The notes under the pieces were generated by a model. It did not search any database. It saw only the letters and a program-made list of their open reading frames with translations, and was not told the DNA's origin. The position numbers were made by a program, and so were the translations under genes. Of a stretch of DNA of 64,000 nucleotides, positions 28,274-36,161 are shown piece by piece; the stretch's first letter is position 1, and every line of letters starts with the position of its first letter. This DNA comes from CAWJLE01 sp963843645 (GTDB lineage Bacteria > Chloroflexota > Anaerolineae > DAOTYC01), in NCBI GenBank assembly GCA_963843645.1, contig CAWJLE010000001.1:434001-498000 (forward strand). The letters run 5' to 3'.

Positions 28274-29887
28274 ATGACCGGATATCCGCCAGAAATGCGA
28301 GAGCTGATCACGAGAGTCGAGGCCACTCGTCCCCAGCGACTGAGCGAGACCTTTCCGAGCCTGACGGCGAGCGAGAAGCAGGCGCTCCTGGAACGTTATC
28401 ATCCAGACTACATCCCTGAGGCCATGCGCGAGCTCCGCGTCGGCCCGAACCGGGGCGGCCGCACGCTGCACGAGCTGGCCAACGTGCTGGAGGGCCGGCC
28501 CTGGCTGCGCTCGGATTCGCTCGACCTGACCGCGATCGATTACGACACCGACGTGCTGATCGTCGGCGGCGGCGGTGGAGGCTCGGCGGCGGCGCTGCTG
28601 GCGCGCGAGCAGGGCGCCAAGGTGATCCTGGCGACCAAGCTGCGTCACGGAGACGCCAACACGATGATGGCCCAGGGCGGCATCCAGGCCGCGGACAAGG
28701 CCAGCGACTCCCCCGCCATCCATTACCTCGACGTCATCGGCGGCGGTGGCTTCACCAATGACCCGGACCTGGTCGAAGCGCTCGTGCGCGACGCGCCCCT
28801 GACCATCCACTGGCTGGAGAGCCTGGGCTGCATGTTCGACAAGGAGCCCGACGGCACCCTGGTGACCATCCACGGCGGCGGCACGTCGCGCAAGCGCATG
28901 CACTCGGCGCGCGACTACTCCGGCGCCGAGATCATGCGCACCCTGCGCGACGAAGTGCGCTCCTACCCGGACGACATCCGCGTGCTGGAGTTCGCCCCGG
29001 CCATCGAGCTGCTGATGGACGACCGGGGGCAAGTCGCGGGCGCGGTGCTGCAGAACCTGGAGACCGGCGAGCACCTGATCGTCCGCGCCCGGGCGACGGT
29101 ATTGGCGACGGGCGGCAGCGGCCGCCTGCATTACCAGGGCTTCCCCACCACCAACCATTACGGCGCCACCGGAGACGGGCTGGTGTTGGCCTACCGCGTC
29201 GGCGCGAAGCTCAGCTTCATCGACACGATGCAGTACCATCCCACCGGCGCGGCCTTTCCCGAGCAGATCGTGGGCCTGCTGGTGACCGAGAAAGTGCGCG
29301 GGCTGGGCGCCCAGGTCACGAACGTCCAGGGCAACCAGTTCGTGTACCCGCGCGAGACGCGCGATGCCGAAGCCGCCGCGATCATCCGCGAATGCCGCGA
29401 GCGCGGCCAGGGGGTCAGCACGCCCACCGGCATGCAGGGCGTGTGGCTGGACTCGCCGATGATCGACATCATCCATGGGCCCGGGACCGTGCTCAAGGAG
29501 CTGCCGGCCATGGTGCGCCAGTTCGGGCGGTTCGACATCGATATCACGACAATGCCGATGCTCGTCTACCCGACGTATCACTACCAGAACGGCGGCGTCG
29601 CCATCGACCCCGACGGCTGGACGGGCATCCCCGGCCTCTTCGTGGCGGGCGAGGCGTCCGGCGGCGTCCACGGGCGCAACCGGCTCATGGGGAACTCGCT
29701 GCTCGACGTCAACGTGTTCGGCCGGCGGGCGGGCCGGGCGGCGGCGCTCAGTGCGCGGGAAACGACGCTGGGCCGCCTCACCCTGGACCACGTCGCCGCG
29801 TGGGAGCGGCAGCTGGCCGAGGCGGGCCTGGATGCGCAGCCCTGCACGCCCACCCTGCTCCCCGACTACACGCGCCACACGCGCTGA
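28274..29887 (+). CDS. Fumarate reductase/succinate dehydrogenase-type flavoprotein subunit
   Basis: 537 residues. FAD-binding DVLIVGGGGGGSAAALLA starts near residue 92 after an unusual 90-residue N-terminal extension. Active-site motifs are present: QYHPTGAAFPEQ and GGVHGRNRLMGNSLLDVNVF. The histidine that covalently holds FAD in membrane enzymes is replaced (DANTMMAQGGIQA), as in L-aspartate oxidase and soluble reductases, so FAD is probably noncovalent. No membrane anchor genes follow. With the preceding iron-sulfur protein and the Hdr genes this looks like a thiol- or Hdr-linked fumarate reductase; an unrelated alpha,beta-unsaturated acid is possible. Confidence 0.82.
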   Translation: MTGYPPEMRELITRVEATRPQRLSETFPSLTASEKQALLERYHPDYIPEAMRELRVGPNRGGRTLHELANVLEGRPWLRSDSLDLTAIDYDTDVLIVGGGGGGSAAALLAREQGAKVILATKLRHGDANTMMAQGGIQAADKASDSPAIHYLDVIGGGGFTNDPDLVEALVRDAPLTIHWLESLGCMFDKEPDGTLVTIHGGGTSRKRMHSARDYSGAEIMRTLRDEVRSYPDDIRVLEFAPAIELLMDDRGQVAGAVLQNLETGEHLIVRARATVLATGGSGRLHYQGFPTTNHYGATGDGLVLAYRVGAKLSFIDTMQYHPTGAAFPEQIVGLLVTEKVRGLGAQVTNVQGNQFVYPRETRDAEAAAIIRECRERGQGVSTPTGMQGVWLDSPMIDIIHGPGTVLKELPAMVRQFGRFDIDITTMPMLVYPTYHYQNGGVAIDPDGWTGIPGLFVAGEASGGVHGRNRLMGNSLLDVNVFGRRAGRAAALSARETTLGRLTLDHVAAWERQLAEAGLDAQPCTPTLLPDYTRHTR

Positions 29888-29891
29888 GCCA

Positions 29892-29924
29892 AGACTACCG
29901 AAGTTTTAGAAACTTCAGAAGTCT
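29892..29924. repeat. Dispersed 33-bp palindrome (ACTTCCGAAG family)
   Basis: AGACTACCGAAG...CTTCAGAAGTCT, a degenerate member of the hairpin family found throughout this window; here it lies in the gap before thyX. Confidence 0.8.
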
Positions 29925-29947
29925 AGATCATCATCAAGGAGTACCCA

Positions 29948-30583
29948 TTGGAAGTCGAATTGATCGGTCTGACCCAATACCTGCGCGGCGACGGCCGGGC
30001 CGAATCCCTCATCGAGCACGCCGGCCGCGTCTGCTATCGCAGCGAGTCCCGCGGCGACCCGGTGAGCTTCATCCGCGCGCGGATGCGCGAGGGCCACGAG
30101 TCGATCATCGAGCACGCCTCGGCGACGTTCGAGGTCAGCGGTATCTCGCGCGCGTGCAGCCACCAGCTGGTGCGGCACCGCCTGGCGAGCTACTCCCAGG
30201 AGTCGCAGCGCTACGTCGACATGTCCGAGCCCGAGATCGTAGTCCCGCCGGATGTAGCCGGCAACCCCGAGGCGCGGGCCGTCTGGGACCGCCTGATCGG
30301 CCAGGTGAGCGACGCCTACCGGGACCTGCGCGCGCTGAACGTGCGCAAAGAGGACGCGCGCTTCCTCCTGCCGAATGCCGCGGCCACGCGCATCGTGGTC
30401 ACCATGAACTTCCGGGAGCTGCGCCACTTCTTCCGGCTCCGGATCGACCCCGCGGCCCAGTGGGAAATTCGCGACCTGGCCGTGCGGATGCTGCGACTGG
30501 TAGCAGCCGAGTCGCCGGCCGTCTTCGGCGACGTGCTGGCGGACCTGGCGGCGCGGTACCCGGCCTTCTTCCCGGCGGAATAG
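29948..30583 (+). CDS. thyX: FAD-dependent thymidylate synthase ThyX
   Basis: 211 residues, normal length. The ThyX signature RHRLASYSQESQRY is present, and RFLLPNAAATRIVVTMNFRE and the C-terminal helical region are conserved. TTG start with AAGGAG at correct spacing. It methylates dUMP using methylene-tetrahydrofolate and FAD/NADPH. The next gene makes dUMP from dCMP, so the two form a short dTMP route. Confidence 0.95.
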   Translation: MEVELIGLTQYLRGDGRAESLIEHAGRVCYRSESRGDPVSFIRARMREGHESIIEHASATFEVSGISRACSHQLVRHRLASYSQESQRYVDMSEPEIVVPPDVAGNPEARAVWDRLIGQVSDAYRDLRALNVRKEDARFLLPNAAATRIVVTMNFRELRHFFRLRIDPAAQWEIRDLAVRMLRLVAAESPAVFGDVLADLAARYPAFFPAE

Positions 30584-30613
30584 CCTTTCGCCCATCGACA
30601 AACGAGGTGTATT

Positions 30614-31075
30614 ATGTCCAGTGAACGGCCTGAATTGGATGCGTATTTCATGGAGATCGCCCGCGTCGTTGCCCGCCGGTCCACCTGCCTGCGCCGCAAC
30701 GTCGGCGCGGTGATCGTCAAGGGCAAGCAGATCGTTTCCACCGGCTACAACGGCGCGTCGGCCGGGCATCCGCATTGCCTCGAGATCGGCTGCGCGCGCG
30801 AGGGCGTGCCCTCCGGCCAGCGCTCCGAGCTGTGCCGCGCCGCGCACGCCGAGCAGAACGCCATCAACTTCGCCGCCCGGTACGGCATCCCCATCGAGGG
30901 CGCCACGCTCTACACCACCCACTACCCCTGCTCCTGGTGCGCCAAGAGCATCGTCAACTCCGGCATCAGCCGTGTCGTCTTCGGCGAAGACTACCCCGAC
31001 CCCCTCGCCAAGGAGGTCCTGTCGCTGCTGGACGTTGGGGCTTATGACGCGAAGGAAGACGCCACGAGTGGGTGA
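30614..31075 (+). CDS. comEB: dCMP deaminase (ComEB-type)
   Basis: 153 residues. Zinc-binding HAE in RAAHAEQNAINFAA and the second zinc motif HYPCSWCAKSIVNSGI are typical of deoxycytidylate deaminase. The N-terminal ARRSTCLRRNVGAVIV segment is family-specific. It follows thyX by 30 bases, supplying its dUMP substrate. Confidence 0.94.
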   Translation: MSSERPELDAYFMEIARVVARRSTCLRRNVGAVIVKGKQIVSTGYNGASAGHPHCLEIGCAREGVPSGQRSELCRAAHAEQNAINFAARYGIPIEGATLYTTHYPCSWCAKSIVNSGISRVVFGEDYPDPLAKEVLSLLDVGAYDAKEDATSG

Positions 31076-31093
31076 GGAAGTCCGTTTCTTCGA

Positions 31094-31122
31094 TTGCATT
31101 ACCGTCAAGGCGCGTCTATAAT
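31094..31122 (+). promoter_or_regulatory. Sigma-70-type promoter for vapB-like gene
   Basis: TTGCAT (31094-31099), 17-base spacer, TATAAT (31117-31122), about 120 bases before the antitoxin-like start. Confidence 0.65.
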
Positions 31123-31241
31123 CAAGTGGTGGGTAGTGAATAGAGGCACGACGTGAGTTGTTTTCGATGCCTGTTGCCTGAATCGAACGTTGTGCGGGAC
31201 GATCAGAACCCGGACCGCACAGTCTTGAAAGGCATGCCGCG

Positions 31242-31448
31242 ATGAAGTCGATTGAAGAGATGATCAGAGAGCTGCCCGAAGATTTGCAGCGCGAGGTGCG
31301 GGATTTCGTGGAGTTCCTGGCCGAGAAACAAGCGCGAAAGCGCGGCCACAAGCTCCGCCAGGACTGGGCGGGCGCCCTTCGCGAACATCGCGAGCAGTAC
31401 ACCTCGCTTGAGCTTCAAAAGAAGGCTCAAGATTGGCGGGATAACTGA
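31242..31448 (+). CDS. VapB-like antitoxin (DUF2281-type)
   Basis: 68 residues: KSIEEMIRELPEDLQREVRD and FVEFLAEKQARKR form the short helical pattern of DUF2281 proteins that pair with PIN-domain toxins. It stops three bases before the start of a PIN-domain fragment. Expected to bind and silence the toxin, which is truncated here. Confidence 0.75.
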   Translation: MKSIEEMIRELPEDLQREVRDFVEFLAEKQARKRGHKLRQDWAGALREHREQYTSLELQKKAQDWRDN

Positions 31449-31451
31449 GCA

Positions 31452-31579
31452 ATGTATTTGCTGGACACGAATATCTGGCTTGAGCGTCTCCTCGATCAAG
31501 AGCGGTCGCCGGACATTGCTCGAAGCGGCAGAGGAACAGATCCAGGAGACCGGCGGCATCCCACACGAGGAGGAAGATC
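31452..31579 (+). pseudogene. Truncated PIN-domain (VapC-like) toxin fragment
   Basis: Only the first strand and helix remain: MYLLDTNIWLERLLDQERS contains the first catalytic Asp (LDTN) of PIN ribonucleases. After that the frame degenerates into RSPDIARSGRGTDPGD and ends at 31634, well short of the usual 130 or so residues. Part of the lost sequence seems to have been replaced by the methyltransferase gene that starts at 31580. Confidence 0.65.
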
Positions 31580-32305
31580 ATGTATACATTTACAGACAAG
31601 TTTATCTCCAGTCAGAGTAATATGGGATTTTTGAAGGCTGCCATGATGGGGCCTAATGCCATGAGAGTATCTGAGGAACTTGCCTCGTACTTGGAAATTC
31701 ACAGCGATATGAAAGTACTTGACCTCGGCTGTGGGTGTGGTCTTTCCACGCTCTTGCTGATACAAAAATTCGGCGCGAAAGTTTTCGCCGCTGACCTTTG
31801 GATTTCACCGACTGAAAACTATGAACGTTTCAAATCAATCGGGATTGATGATAAAGCCGTTCCGATTTCAGTGGACGCGACCAAAGGATTGCCTTTCGCG
31901 AACGGATATTTTGACCTGTTGTTCACCGTGGACGCTTACCATCATTTCGGTGATACGACGGAAATGCTGCCGTCGCTCCTTCCGTTTGTGAAAAAGGGCG
32001 CCTATATCGCCGCGGCCATTCCCGGATTGAAATACGAATTTGGGAAAAATGTTCCCGATGAAATGCAGCCGTTTTGGAATAGCGAGGTGGAAAGAACCCT
32101 GCACTCTCTCGACTGGTGGAAGGACTTATGGAGCCAAGAAGAGGGTATCGAAATCATCGACTGCCGTGAAATGGCGTGCTGCAAGCAGGCGTGGAGTGAA
32201 TGGCTAACCAGCAATCATCCTATGGTTGCAAATGATATAAAAATGATGGAGGCTGAGGGCGGAAAGTATTTCAATCTTGTTCAATTGATTGCTAGAGTAC
32301 TCTGA
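31580..32305 (+). CDS. Class I SAM-dependent methyltransferase, probably horizontally acquired
   Basis: 241 residues. SAM-binding VLDLGCGCGLSTLLL, acidic loop AADLWISP, and LLFTVDAYHHFGD are typical of UbiE/ubiquinone-type small-molecule methyltransferases. GC content and codon use are clearly lower than in neighbours (many AT-rich codons such as AAA, ATT, TAT), resembling Firmicutes genes. A ribosome binding site (GAGGAGGAAG) precedes the ATG, and a strong terminator follows. It disrupts a vapC-like gene. The substrate is unknown. Confidence 0.8.
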   Translation: MYTFTDKFISSQSNMGFLKAAMMGPNAMRVSEELASYLEIHSDMKVLDLGCGCGLSTLLLIQKFGAKVFAADLWISPTENYERFKSIGIDDKAVPISVDATKGLPFANGYFDLLFTVDAYHHFGDTTEMLPSLLPFVKKGAYIAAAIPGLKYEFGKNVPDEMQPFWNSEVERTLHSLDWWKDLWSQEEGIEIIDCREMACCKQAWSEWLTSNHPMVANDIKMMEAEGGKYFNLVQLIARVL

Positions 32306-32338
32306 ATATCTTTCCTGTTTTCGCCACCATTCATATAA

Positions 32339-32379
32339 AACACCTCATTTCCAAATTGCTTCGGAAATGAGGTGTTTTC
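32339..32379 (+). terminator. Strong hairpin terminator after methyltransferase
   Basis: 15-bp perfect stem (AACACCTCATTTCC paired with GGAAATGAGGTGTT plus flanking A/T) with a 10-base loop; T-rich on both flanks, so it can act bidirectionally between this gene and the converging E1 beta gene. Confidence 0.88.
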
Positions 32380-32491
32380 CGTAGTCGGTCGGCCTTATGG
32401 GGTAAGGTCACACTTATTTTTGTGACTTCCCGCCTTCAGCGCCCCATCGTTCTGTTTAACCCTCGTGATCCAACCCGCAGGGCTATTGCAT

Positions 32492-33469
32492 CTACAGAAT
32501 CTGCCGCACCGCGGCGAGGACGTCCTTCTCGCCGGGGATGACCTCGTACTCCAGGTTGTGGTTGTAGGGGATGGGCACGTCTTCCGACGCCACGAGCTTG
32601 ATCGGGGCGTCGAGGTAGTCGAAGACGTCCTCCATGACCATGGCCGCCAGCTGACCCGCGTATCCGCCGGTCTTGCAGCCCTCGTTGACCACGACCAGGT
32701 GACTGGTCTTCTTCACGGATTCGACGATGGTTTCCTTGTCCAGCGGCTTCAGGGTCCGCGGATCGATCACCTCGGCCTCGATGCCTTCGCCGGCCAGGGT
32801 ATCCGCGGCCTTCAGCGCGTGCTGGACCATCATCGACGTCGCCACGATGGTGACGTCCTTGCCCGCCCGCTTGACGTCGGCCTTGCCCAGCGGGATGAGG
32901 TACTCCTCCTCCGGGACCATGCCCTTCGTCGCGTACAGCAGCTTGTGCTCGATGAAGATGATCGGATTGTCGTCGCGGATGGCGGTCTTGAGCAGGCCCT
33001 TGGCGTCGTACGGCGTGGACGGCTGTACGACGTAGATGCCGGGCACGTGGACGAACCAGGCTTCCAGGCTCTGCGAGTGCTGCGCAGCGTTGCCACGGCC
33101 GCCGCCGCCCTGCGTGCGCAGCACGAGGGGCACGGTCGCTTTGCCGCCGAACATATAGCGCACCTTGGCCATCTGGTTCACGATCTGGTCCATGGCCAAT
33201 GTGGAGAAGTCGATGTACATCAGCTCGGCCACGGGGCGCGTGCCGGTCAGCGCCGCGCCGACGGCCGTGCCCACGATGCCGGCCTCGGCGATCGGGGTGC
33301 AGCGGATGCGCTCAGGGCCGAATTCGTCGATCAGGCCGCGCGTGACCTTGAAGGCGCCGCCGTAGATGCCGATGTCCTCGCCCATCATGAAGACGCGCTT
33401 GTCTCGGCTCATTTCTTCTCGCAGCGCCTCGTTGAGGGCCTGGAGATAAGTGATCTCACGATCAGGCAT
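32492..33469 (-). CDS. 2-oxoacid (pyruvate/acetoin) dehydrogenase E1 component, beta subunit
   Basis: 325 residues, full length. EALREEMSRDKRVFMMGEDI, YGGAFKVTRGL and the C-terminal SHLVVVNEGCKTGGYAGQLA are conserved in PdhB/AcoB. With the alpha subunit it forms the thiamine-diphosphate enzyme that decarboxylates pyruvate, acetoin or branched-chain oxoacids and acylates lipoyl-E2. It starts three bases after the alpha stop. No E2 or E3 gene follows; the operon ends here against a terminator. Confidence 0.9.
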   Translation of the reverse strand: MPDREITYLQALNEALREEMSRDKRVFMMGEDIGIYGGAFKVTRGLIDEFGPERIRCTPIAEAGIVGTAVGAALTGTRPVAELMYIDFSTLAMDQIVNQMAKVRYMFGGKATVPLVLRTQGGGGRGNAAQHSQSLEAWFVHVPGIYVVQPSTPYDAKGLLKTAIRDDNPIIFIEHKLLYATKGMVPEEEYLIPLGKADVKRAGKDVTIVATSMMVQHALKAADTLAGEGIEAEVIDPRTLKPLDKETIVESVKKTSHLVVVNEGCKTGGYAGQLAAMVMEDVFDYLDAPIKLVASEDVPIPYNHNLEYEVIPGEKDVLAAVRQIL

Positions 33470-33472
33470 GCC

Positions 33473-34486
33473 TCACAACCTCCCGTAATATTTTGAAATC
33501 TGCTCCTGAAGGCTCACTGCGCGGACTGGACGTACAGTCCGTCGTACAGAGCTTTCGACGGAAGGCTCAGGGGCAGCCTTAGCATACTCCACCGCTTCTT
33601 CCACTTCCTGGCGCGCGCTGTCTTCGACCTGGCGGCACTGCTCTTCGGTGAGATTGTCGTGCTCGACCAGCCAGCGCTCGAACCGCGCGATGGGATCCTT
33701 CTTCTTCCACTCTTCGACTTCTTCGCGGCTGCGGTACGGCTGGGCGTCGCCGATCACGTGGCCTTCCCAGCGGTAGGTGATGGCGTTGATCAGCGTCGGC
33801 CCGTCGCCCGCGCGGGCGCGGTCCACTGCCGCCTTGACCGTTTCGTACACGGCCACGACGTCGTTGCCGTCGATGGTGACTCCGGGGAAGCCCATGCTCG
33901 CCGCCCGCTCGGCCAGGTCGGGGATCGCGATGTCGTAGCAGACCGGGGTGCTCAGCGCGTACTGGTTGTTCTCGACCATGTAGATGACCGGCAGCTTCCA
34001 GATGGCCGCGATGTTGCCGCCCTCGTAGAAGCCGCCCTGGCTGAGCGCGCCGTCGCCGAAGAAGCAAAGGGTGACGCAGCCGTTGCCCAGCAGCTTGCAG
34101 GACAGAGCGGCCCCGCCGGCCAGCGTGAGTCCGCCGCCGACGATGCCGTTCGCGCCCAGGATGCCCAGGTCCAGGTCGGCGATGTGCATCGAGCCGCCTT
34201 TGCCGCAGCAATATCCCGAGGATTTACCCAGCAGCTCGGCCATCATGCGCTTGAGCTCGCCGCCCTTCGCGATGCAGTGGCCGTGGCCGCGGTGCGTGCT
34301 GGTAATGAAGTCGTCGTCGGTCAGGGCCGTGCAGGCTCCTACCGCCGTCCCCTCTTCTCCCAGCGATACGTGCGTCGCACCCTGGATGTATCCGCGCTTG
34401 AACAACTCGACCACGTTTTGCTCGAAGTAACGGATATCCCACATGCGGCGCAACATTTTGATGAGGCGATCTCTGCCAAGGTCCAT
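33473..34486 (-). CDS. 2-oxoacid (pyruvate/acetoin) dehydrogenase E1 component, alpha subunit
   Basis: 337 residues. The thiamine diphosphate motif GDGALSQGGFYEGGNIAAIW...VENN is complete, with HRGHGHCIAKGGELKRMMAE and GKGGSMHIAD in the active site. The sequence is closer to acetoin dehydrogenase AcoA and general PdhA than to branched-chain enzymes. ATG start. A GntR-type regulator is encoded upstream in the same direction. Confidence 0.9.
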   Translation of the reverse strand: MDLGRDRLIKMLRRMWDIRYFEQNVVELFKRGYIQGATHVSLGEEGTAVGACTALTDDDFITSTHRGHGHCIAKGGELKRMMAELLGKSSGYCCGKGGSMHIADLDLGILGANGIVGGGLTLAGGAALSCKLLGNGCVTLCFFGDGALSQGGFYEGGNIAAIWKLPVIYMVENNQYALSTPVCYDIAIPDLAERAASMGFPGVTIDGNDVVAVYETVKAAVDRARAGDGPTLINAITYRWEGHVIGDAQPYRSREEVEEWKKKDPIARFERWLVEHDNLTEEQCRQVEDSARQEVEEAVEYAKAAPEPSVESSVRRTVRPVRAVSLQEQISKYYGRL

Positions 34487-34522
34487 TCTTCACTTACTCC
34501 TCAAGCAAGAATACGTTCGGTT

Positions 34523-35215
34523 CTACTGGCTGCCGTTCGACGTTGCGGACGCCGCCGCCAGCAGGCAGTCGCGCGTTTCCAGCAAATGCTTGTGAACGGC
34601 CGAGTTCGCGGCCTCGACGTCACGGGCGTACAGAGCGCGCAGGATTTCGCGATGCTCCTCGTTTCCGTAGGCCAGCCGGCCCCGCATGTCTGCGATGGCC
34701 ATCAGCATCTGCAGCCGTCCGGCCAGCTGGCGATACAACTCCTCGAGAATGGCGTTGTGGCTGCAACTCACGAGGAGGCTGTGAAAAGCCATATCTGATT
34801 CGAGCAGGGCCGGCAGGTCGTCCTGAGCCAGTGCTCGATCGAAGTCCTCGACGGCGGCCTCCATGCGATCGAATTCCAACTCGGAGCCGAGGCTGAGCCC
34901 GGCCTCGATGGCCATGAGCTCCAGGCCCAGGCGCACGCTGCTGATATCCCTGACCTGGTCCGCGGACAACGAGACGACGAAGGTGCCGCGGTACGGGACC
35001 GTCTCGACCAGGCCCTCGCTGGAGAGCTTCCGCAGCGCTTCGCGCACCGGCGTCGCGCTGATTCCCAGCGGGGCGGCGATCTCGGCGTCCTTCAAATGGG
35101 TGCCCTGTGGCCACTCGCCGGTGATGATCCTCTCACGCATCAGCTCGTAGGCCTGCACTTCCAGGGTCTTCACTTTCACGGACGCGGCCGTCGTTAGCTG
35201 CGGCATCTGGACCAT
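34523..35215 (-). CDS. GntR-family (FCD/FadR subfamily) transcriptional regulator
   Basis: About 230 residues. N-terminal winged helix (VQAYELMRERIITGEWPQGT, PLGISATPVREALRKLSSEG) and an all-helical FCD ligand-binding domain (DMAFHSLLVSCSHNAILEEL, NEEHREILRALYARD). The ATG at 35213-35215 is preferred over a TTG upstream that lies on top of the promoter. It probably controls the E1 alpha/beta genes downstream in response to an organic acid, and itself through the AT-rich region upstream. Confidence 0.88.
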   Translation of the reverse strand: MVQMPQLTTAASVKVKTLEVQAYELMRERIITGEWPQGTHLKDAEIAAPLGISATPVREALRKLSSEGLVETVPYRGTFVVSLSADQVRDISSVRLGLELMAIEAGLSLGSELEFDRMEAAVEDFDRALAQDDLPALLESDMAFHSLLVSCSHNAILEELYRQLAGRLQMLMAIADMRGRLAYGNEEHREILRALYARDVEAANSAVHKHLLETRDCLLAAASATSNGSQ

Positions 35216-35247
35216 CTCAGGCTCGGTTAGCAGACAATGTATAATAT

Positions 35248-35275
35248 ATTCTATGTCAAAACCGGAAACTGTCAA
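35248..35275 (-). promoter_or_regulatory. Promoter with AT-rich partial palindrome upstream of gntR-type gene
   Basis: On the minus strand TTGACA (35275-35270), 16-base spacer, TAGAAT (35253-35248). The stretch ATAGAATATATTATACAT just downstream is partly palindromic and may be the autoregulatory operator. Confidence 0.65.
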
Positions 35276-35299
35276 CTTGCGCGGAATACCCGATCCGAT

Positions 35300-35917
35300 T
35301 TAGAACAGAGCCAGCTGTTCCGGTTCGCTCCCGGCGGGGGACGAGCCCTCTTGCCGGCGCTGCTCCGCTCGCAGTTCTTCCAACATCGCCGGCAGCTTCT
35401 TGAAGTCCTCAATCAGCATCGGGCGATACTGCGCCTGATGCAGCGCTGCCGCCGGGTGCAGCATCGGCACGTAGATGACGCCGCCGATCCGCTTGGGTTG
35501 GCCGTGAATCCGGGAGATAGACGCTTTGGGGAACCAGCGGGCCATGGAATAGCGGCCCAGCGTGACCACGACTTTCGGTTTGATGATTTCGATCTGGCGG
35601 TCCAGCCACGGCCGGCAGGCTTCGATCTCTTCGGGTAGCGGATCGCGATTGCCCGGCGGGCGGGACTTGACCACGTTCGTGATGTAGACCTGACCCCGCT
35701 CGACGCCGGCGCTGGCCAGAAGCTCGTCCAGGAACTTGCCGGCGGGGCCGACGAAGGGCAGACCCTGCCGATCTTCGTGGAAGCCCGGCGCCTCGCCGAT
35801 GAACATGATTTCAGCGTTGGCCAGCCCGACACCGGGCACGGCATTGGTCCGGCCCTTCGACAGGGCGCATCGCTGGCAGACCCTGATCTGGTCGTGCAAC
35901 TCGGTCAATGCATCCAC
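35300..35917 (-). CDS. Uracil-DNA glycosylase, family 4 (Fe-S type)
   Basis: 205 residues. CQRCALSKGRTNAVPG supplies two of the cluster cysteines, GEAPGFHEDRQGLPFVGPAG is the uracil-recognition motif, TNVVKSRPPGNRDP and HPAAAL complete the active site. It removes uracil from DNA before base-excision repair. A consensus-like promoter of its own lies upstream. Confidence 0.93.
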   Translation of the reverse strand: MDALTELHDQIRVCQRCALSKGRTNAVPGVGLANAEIMFIGEAPGFHEDRQGLPFVGPAGKFLDELLASAGVERGQVYITNVVKSRPPGNRDPLPEEIEACRPWLDRQIEIIKPKVVVTLGRYSMARWFPKASISRIHGQPKRIGGVIYVPMLHPAAALHQAQYRPMLIEDFKKLPAMLEELRAEQRRQEGSSPAGSEPEQLALF

Positions 35918-35967
35918 GCAGTCCTCCTTGTTCGTGGCGATCTTGCGGTTGAGATTGTGCAGGAAAG

Positions 35968-35996
35968 ATTATAGTCCAGCGCCCGGCACTTGACAA
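35968..35996 (-). promoter_or_regulatory. Sigma-70-type promoter for uracil-DNA glycosylase
   Basis: Minus strand TTGTCA (35996-35991), 17-base spacer, TATAAT (35973-35968). Confidence 0.78.
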
Positions 35997-36066
35997 GTCC
36001 GGGCCGACGCGGGTGGCGGTCGCCGGGGGGCACGGCCTCGCCCATACCGGCCACACTCCACAGAGC

Positions 36067-36143
36067 AAACTTCCGAAGTTTTGAAAGCTTCGGAAGTTTC
36101 ACACGGTGGGGGACTTCCGAAGTCTCGGAGACTTCGGAAGTCC
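36067..36143. repeat. Two dispersed palindromes (ACTTCCGAAG family)
   Basis: Copy 1 at 36067-36099 (AAACTTCCGAAG...CTTCGGAAGTTT) and copy 2 at 36111-36143 (GGACTTCCGAAG...CTTCGGAAGTCC). The flanking base pairs differ between copies yet pairing is kept. They lie after the stop codon of the dehydrogenase on the minus strand and may terminate or stabilise its mRNA. Confidence 0.85.
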
Positions 36144-36161
36144 CGGATTGGCGGAAGGCTC

